From the NCBI RefSeq assembly GCF_013391475.1, contig NZ_JACBAZ010000003.1, positions 186,001 to 250,000 on the forward strand: a stretch of DNA of 64,000 nucleotides, in the 5' to 3' direction. This DNA comes from Oceaniferula marina. Lineage in GTDB: Bacteria; Verrucomicrobiota; Verrucomicrobiia; Verrucomicrobiales; Akkermansiaceae. Numbering within the stretch: position 1 is the first letter of the stretch; each line of letters begins with the position of its first letter. Both the position numbers and the translations under genes were made by a program. Shown one piece after another: positions 63,713 to 64,000 of the stretch. The notes below the pieces were generated by a model. That model saw only the letters and a list, made by a program, of their open reading frames with translations. It was not told the DNA's origin and did no database searches.

Positions 63713-64000
63713 CACACTCGCACAGCCTGAGGGGCTCCGAAGGCATTCCCGCTACCCGCTCCATCTGAACACCCGATCAAGGGTGTTTTTTTATGTCCAG
63801 AACACTCACCATTCCCTTCCCCACACTGCGGGTAGGGGGATGAGAACCCTCCGAAGCGAACAAAGTGAGCGTAGGCCAAGGTTCGAGCGCACCATGTTCG
63901 TGCATCACGAACCAACCTCCCCATCAAAAATCCGGAGGAGGATTTTTGCACACTCGCACAGCCTGAGGGGCTCCGAAGGCAGCGCACTTATCATCGATCA

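Larger units (their letters stand above)
63435..64000 (+). repeat. 310-bp tandem repeat starting in the tRNA-Gly 3' end
   Basis: Unit 1 is 63435-63744; unit 2 starts at 63745 and runs off the window, with base 64000 matching 63690. Both begin ATTCCCGCTACCCGCTCCA, the last 19 bases of the tRNA, then the terminator and the same downstream sequence with only a few changes. Unit 2 lacks the rest of the tRNA. Minus-strand frames through this region are by-products of the repeat. A GTTCGTG/CACGAAC hairpin lies at 63586-63602 and two GGAGGA-loop hairpins at 63615-63712. Confidence 0.85.

Noticed and set aside
63357-63987. Minus-strand frames of about 100 residues across the tRNA-Gly region
   Set aside because: They run through the tRNA antisense and are repeated only because the DNA repeats; the GAGSGNRTR string is a well-known artefact of translating tRNA 3' ends.
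1-64000. CRISPR array, prophage or plasmid origin
   Set aside because: No regularly spaced short repeats, phage structural genes or replication initiator genes are present.

Overview
The window is a chromosomal segment of a Verrucomicrobiota bacterium, most likely from the marine Verrucomicrobiales (Rubritalea/Akkermansia side). This is inferred from lineage-typical families: a Verru_Chthon cassette protein A, Rhodopirellula/Verrucomicrobium-type ECF sigma factors paired with FecR/LamG anti-sigma proteins, several PEP-CTERM proteins with a short Arg-rich tail, and a fused LpxC-FabZ. The Lpx enzymes and apolipoprotein N-acyltransferase show a diderm envelope with lipid A and lipoproteins. There are no phage genes, no CRISPR array and no complete insertion sequence.

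Layout. 1-2676: Verru_Chthon cassette protein A, cut by the window edge. 3200-8942: secreted metallopeptidase, orphan lipoprotein solute-binding protein, GntR/LacI-type regulator, two-domain L,D-transpeptidase. 9155-12266: ECF sigma, FecR-LamG anti-sigma, PEP-CTERM protein. 12331-15073: TPR sulfotransferase, the decayed tail of a PEP-CTERM gene, and an intact PEP-CTERM gene. 15308-26329 (minus): ECF sigma, VWA protein with an anti-sigma-like N-terminus, and a giant envelope protein of about 2320 residues. 26584-28725: lpxC-fabZ and lpxA. 28825-31136: three tandem paralogous outer-membrane beta-barrel genes, each with its own promoter only 10 nt from the start codon. 31212-36097: lnt, phosphosugar mutase, rRNA methyltransferase. 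36147-44196: two paralogous membrane-anchored helical proteins, an SDR, topoisomerase III, GTP-dependent PEP carboxykinase. 44411-53961: a HEAT/beta-propeller/c-type-heme protein, an esterase and a small polysaccharide cluster (GH16 plus two propeller glycosidases). 54067-63276: NnrS, peroxiredoxin, ThuA-like protein, GDPD, LysS, an EgtB/SenA-like enzyme and an RluA-type pseudouridine synthase. 63380-64000: tRNA-Gly(TCC) followed by a tandem repeat array.

The most notable non-coding content is repetitive. Two copies of a 201-bp element with terminal inverted repeats lie in opposite orientation with TAA duplications. One copy sits inside a second dispersed repeat whose uninterrupted version is also in the window, giving an occupied/empty site pair. 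Downstream of the tRNA a 310-bp unit starting in the tRNA 3' end is repeated in tandem; it carries two hairpins with the same GGAGGA loop on compensatorily different stems. REP-like palindromes preceded by GTAG lie in several gaps. These repeats, the leaderless-looking promoters and the ECF-VWA-giant protein cassette are the observations I consider most worth following up.

All family assignments come from reading motifs by eye. No database search was run, and start codons were chosen from signal peptides, upstream signals and promoter position.
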